Shown one piece after another: positions 6,412 to 8,615 of a stretch of 8,615 nt of DNA (the first letter of the stretch is position 1; the number at the start of each line of letters is the position of its first letter). The stretch spans positions 1 to 8,615 of the forward strand of contig JBELIU010000116.1 of the NCBI GenBank assembly GCA_042090735.1, read 5' to 3'. The position numbers and the translations under genes are program-made. A model generated the notes under the pieces. That model searched no databases, was not told where the DNA came from, and saw nothing but the letters and a program-made list of their open reading frames with translations. The stretch is from Novosphingopyxis sp042090735. Lineage in GTDB: Bacteria > Pseudomonadota > Alphaproteobacteria > Sphingomonadales > Sphingomonadaceae.

Positions 6412-7803
6412 GTGAAAAATTGGGGGCTCGCGGGCACGTTGCTGCTCGCTCTGGGGGGCTGCGCCGCGGCCGGTAACGGTCCGGCGACGGCGTCGAGCAA
6501 GAGCGCAGAGGAGCGGCCCACCGCGTTGGCCGACGGGCAGGCGCCGTTCGCGTCCACCTATCGCGGCTATCCGTCGACCCCGACGGTGGTGCGCAATGTC
6601 ACGCTGTTCGACGGCGAAGGCGCGCGGATCGACAACGCCTCCATCGTCATGAGCGGCGGAGAGATCATCGGTGTCGGCGCGGGCGATATGGCCGCGCCCG
6701 CCGGTGCGATCGAGATCGACGGCAGCGGCAAGTTCGTGACGCCCGGCATCATCGACGTGCACAGCCATCTCGGCGTCTATCCCAGCCCCGGTGTCGAGGC
6801 GCATTCGGACGGCAACGAAGCGACCGATCCGCTCACCCCGGATGTGTGGGCCGAACATAGCGTCTGGCCGCAGGACCCCGGTTTCAGCCGCGCCATGGCC
6901 AATGGCGGCATCACGTCGCTGCAAATCCTGCCTGGCTCTGCGAACCTCGTCGGCGGACGCGCGGTCACGCTGAAGAACGTCTATTCGCGCACCGTCCAGG
7001 GCATGAAGTTTCCAGGCGCGCCTTATGGCTTCAAGATGGCGTGCGGCGAAAACCCCAAGCGCGTTTATGGCAGCCGCGGCCGCAAGCCTTCGACGCGGAT
7101 GGGCAATTTCGCGGTCGACCGGCAGATGTGGGCCGATGCGCGCGCCTATCGCGCGAACAAGGATCATAAATATGATCTCGCCAACGAAACGCTGACAGGC
7201 GTGCTCGACGGGGAAATTCTGGTTCACAATCACTGTTACCGCGCCGACGAGATGGCGCAGGTGATCGATATGGCAAAGGAAGCGGGTTACAAGGTCACCG
7301 CCTTCCACCACGCCGTGGAAAGCTACAAGATCGCCGATATCCTGCGCGATAACGACATCTGCTCGGCGGTCTGGGCGGACTGGTGGGGCTTCAAGATGGA
7401 AGCCTATGACGCGATCCCCGAAAATGCGGCGCTGCTGCAAAATTCGAACGCCTGCGTCATCATCCACTCGGACGATGAAAACGGCATCCAGCGCCTGAAC
7501 CAGGAGGCGGCCAAGGCGCTTGCCGACGGGCGGCGCATGGGCATCGACATATCGGACGCCACCGCGATCCGCTGGCTCACCTACAACGCCGCCAAGGCGC
7601 TCGGCATCGAGAAAATGACCGGCAGCCTGAAGCCCGGCAAAATGGCCGACGTAGTGCTGTGGAACGGCAATCCCCTCAGCGTTTATTCGCGTCCCGAAAA
7701 GGTGTGGGTGGACGGCGCGTTGCTTTATGATGCGGATGATCCGTCGCGCCGCCCGGTGAGCGATTTCGAGCTCGGCCAGCCCGGATCGGGAGACGTGAAA
7801 TGA
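6412..7803 (+). CDS. Amidohydrolase-family lipoprotein, prolidase/imidazolonepropionase-like (COG1228)
   Basis: A 463-residue metal-dependent hydrolase. The N-terminus is a lipoprotein signal with lipobox LGGC (C17). Alanine at +2 favours outer-membrane sorting. The (beta/alpha)8 catalytic domain begins after TPGIIDVHSHLG (110-121), with metal ligands H117 and H119. Other ligand candidates are K208 in FKMACGENPK (likely the carboxylated lysine of this clade), histidines in VHNHCYRADE (271-280) and AFHHAVESYK (297-306), and D354/D355 in IIHSDDENG. The C-terminal GSLKPGKMADVVLWNGNPLSVYSRPEKVWVDG is the standard amidohydrolase beta-sandwich end. Relatives in this COG include Xaa-Pro and Xaa-Arg/Lys dipeptidases, so a peptide or N-acyl amino acid substrate is a reasonable inference given the POT transporter 17 bases upstream. 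The start is a GTG with AAGGGG nine bases before it. Its stop overlaps the next start (ATGA). Confidence 0.92.
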   Translation: MKNWGLAGTLLLALGGCAAAGNGPATASSKSAEERPTALADGQAPFASTYRGYPSTPTVVRNVTLFDGEGARIDNASIVMSGGEIIGVGAGDMAAPAGAIEIDGSGKFVTPGIIDVHSHLGVYPSPGVEAHSDGNEATDPLTPDVWAEHSVWPQDPGFSRAMANGGITSLQILPGSANLVGGRAVTLKNVYSRTVQGMKFPGAPYGFKMACGENPKRVYGSRGRKPSTRMGNFAVDRQMWADARAYRANKDHKYDLANETLTGVLDGEILVHNHCYRADEMAQVIDMAKEAGYKVTAFHHAVESYKIADILRDNDICSAVWADWWGFKMEAYDAIPENAALLQNSNACVIIHSDDENGIQRLNQEAAKALADGRRMGIDISDATAIRWLTYNAAKALGIEKMTGSLKPGKMADVVLWNGNPLSVYSRPEKVWVDGALLYDADDPSRRPVSDFELGQPGSGDVK

Positions 7804-7807
7804 GGGG
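7788..7807 (+). promoter_or_regulatory. Two ribosome-binding sites serving alternative starts of the second amidohydrolase
   Basis: GGGAG (7788-7792) lies 7 bases from the ATG at 7800. AGGGG (7803-7807) lies 7 bases from a second in-frame ATG at 7815. Either start leaves a usable signal peptide; the first gives the ATGA coupling overlap. Confidence 0.5.
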
Positions 7808-8615
7808 TCCGTTCATGGCCAAGGCCGCCGCCGTCGCCGCCCTTATGCTTGCCAGCGCATCGCCGCTTGCCGCGCAGACCTATGCCATCACCAATGCCAA
7901 GATGGTCGCCGGAGACGGCAGTGCGCCGGTCGATGGCGCCACCGTCGTCATTCGCGACGGACGCATCGTGGCGGCCGGGCCGGGCGTGTCTGCGCCCGCC
8001 GGTGCCAAGACGATCGATGCGGGCGGCAAATATGTGACCCCGGGCCTGTTCGCAGGCTTCAGCCGCGTCGGCCTGTCCGAAGTGGATGCCGTATCCGGCA
8101 CCAACGATACCCGCGCGAACGATTCGCCGTTCAATGCGTCGATCGACGTCGCTCCGGCGATCAATCCGACGAGCACTGCCTTTGCCGTCAGCCGCGCCGC
8201 GGGCGTCACCCGCGCGGTGGTTTCTCCGGCGAGCGCGACCAGCATCTTTGCCGGGCAGGGCGCCCTCGTGGACCTTGGCGACGATTACGAAGCCGTCACC
8301 GTGCCGCGCGCGTTCCAGTTCGCCGAAATGGGCGAAACCGGCGCGCGGGAGGCGGGCGGCAGCCGCGCGGCGACGCATGCGCTGTTCCGCAACGCGCTGC
8401 GCGAGGCGCGCGATTTCGGCAATCGCGCGAATATCCGTGGCGGCGGCAGCGCCGCGGCCGAAGGGCAGTCGCTATCCAGCGTCTCGCCCGACCTGCGCAT
8501 GCTGGAAAGCAATGCCGAGCGGCCGCAGGACGTGCTGCTTACCCGCTTCGATGCTGCCGCACTGGTGCCGGTGGTGCGCGGCACGCAGCCGCTCCTCGTC
8601 CATGTCGAGAGCGCC
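7800..8615 (+). CDS. Exported amidohydrolase-like protein lacking the HxH motif, N-terminal part (3' end outside window)
   Basis: 272 codons are visible and the frame is open to the window end. The start overlaps the preceding stop by ATGA. A signal peptide (residues 1-26) ends ASPLAAQ with no lipobox cysteine, so a soluble periplasmic protein is expected. Residues 27-80 form the amidohydrolase beta-sandwich entry (ITNAKMVAGDG, GATVVIRDGRIVAAG, GGKYVTPG). Where the first amidohydrolase has D115, H117 and H119, this one has A85, F87 and R89 (PGLFAGFSRVG, 81-91), so the first metal-binding motif is absent. GVTRAVVSPASATSIFAGQGALVDL matches GITSLQILPGSANLVGGRAVTLK of its neighbour, supporting paralogy. 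It may be a non-catalytic partner or may bind metal differently; the remaining ligands lie outside the window. Similar HxH-less members are known beside active ones in other bacteria, so this is not obviously a decayed gene. Confidence 0.88.
   Translation, partial: MRGPFMAKAAAVAALMLASASPLAAQTYAITNAKMVAGDGSAPVDGATVVIRDGRIVAAGPGVSAPAGAKTIDAGGKYVTPGLFAGFSRVGLSEVDAVSGTNDTRANDSPFNASIDVAPAINPTSTAFAVSRAAGVTRAVVSPASATSIFAGQGALVDLGDDYEAVTVPRAFQFAEMGETGAREAGGSRAATHALFRNALREARDFGNRANIRGGGSAAAEGQSLSSVSPDLRMLESNAERPQDVLLTRFDAAALVPVVRGTQPLLVHVESA

Noticed and set aside
6211..7467. 418-codon open frame on the minus strand
   Set aside because: It lies opposite the amidohydrolase with full catalytic motifs. 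The translation has no fold or motif and many Arg, His and Asp residues, as expected for an antisense frame.
7725..8378. 217-codon open frame on the minus strand opposite the second amidohydrolase
   Set aside because: The plus-strand frame runs unbroken to the window end with a signal peptide and family motifs. The minus frame is Arg/Gly-rich without features.
1..8615. Search for CRISPR arrays, tRNA/rRNA genes, insertion sequences and attachment sites
   Set aside because: Coding sequence fills nearly all of the window, the gaps are short, and no repeat array, transposase, integrase, tRNA-like fold or target-site duplication was recognised by eye.

Overview
The window is GC-rich, densely coded bacterial chromosome. 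The exosortase-type regulators PrsK and PrsR, a bacterial POT peptide transporter and exported amidohydrolases together suggest an alphaproteobacterium, probably of the Sphingomonadales (Erythrobacter/Novosphingobium-like). That placement is inferred from protein families and base composition, not from a marker gene. Eight protein genes cover almost everything. There is no RNA gene, mobile element, CRISPR array or stretch over 300 bases without a gene.

Region 1 (1-3605, plus strand) is the downstream part of an XrtA/PEP-CTERM regulatory cluster. It holds the catalytic end of the sensor kinase PrsK (cut by the window start), the complete sigma-54-dependent response regulator PrsR, and an exported TPR protein whose start lies inside the end of prsR. 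PrsK would phosphorylate PrsR, which would activate sigma-54 promoters of exopolysaccharide/exosortase genes. The TPR protein sits where PrsT-type proteins usually lie, but it is short and has no lipobox.

Region 2 (3602-4679, minus strand) holds a YdjA-like nitroreductase followed by a minimal YtrA-type GntR repressor. The GntR gene converges on the TPR gene, and both stop codons lie inside one CTAG.

Region 3 (4680-8615, plus strand) is a compact operon-like set: a proton-coupled POT oligopeptide transporter, an amidohydrolase lipoprotein with a full set of metal-ligand candidates, and a second exported amidohydrolase that starts by a 4-base ATGA overlap and runs off the window. The second protein has lost the family's HxH motif. 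The likely theme is peptide scavenging: hydrolysis of small peptides in the envelope and proton-driven uptake. A palindrome in the divergent gap before the transporter is the best operator candidate.

No clearly new system was found. The most notable points are the tandem intact/HxH-less amidohydrolase pair coupled to a peptide transporter, the atypical TPR partner of PrsK/PrsR, and the palindrome between the nitroreductase and the transporter.
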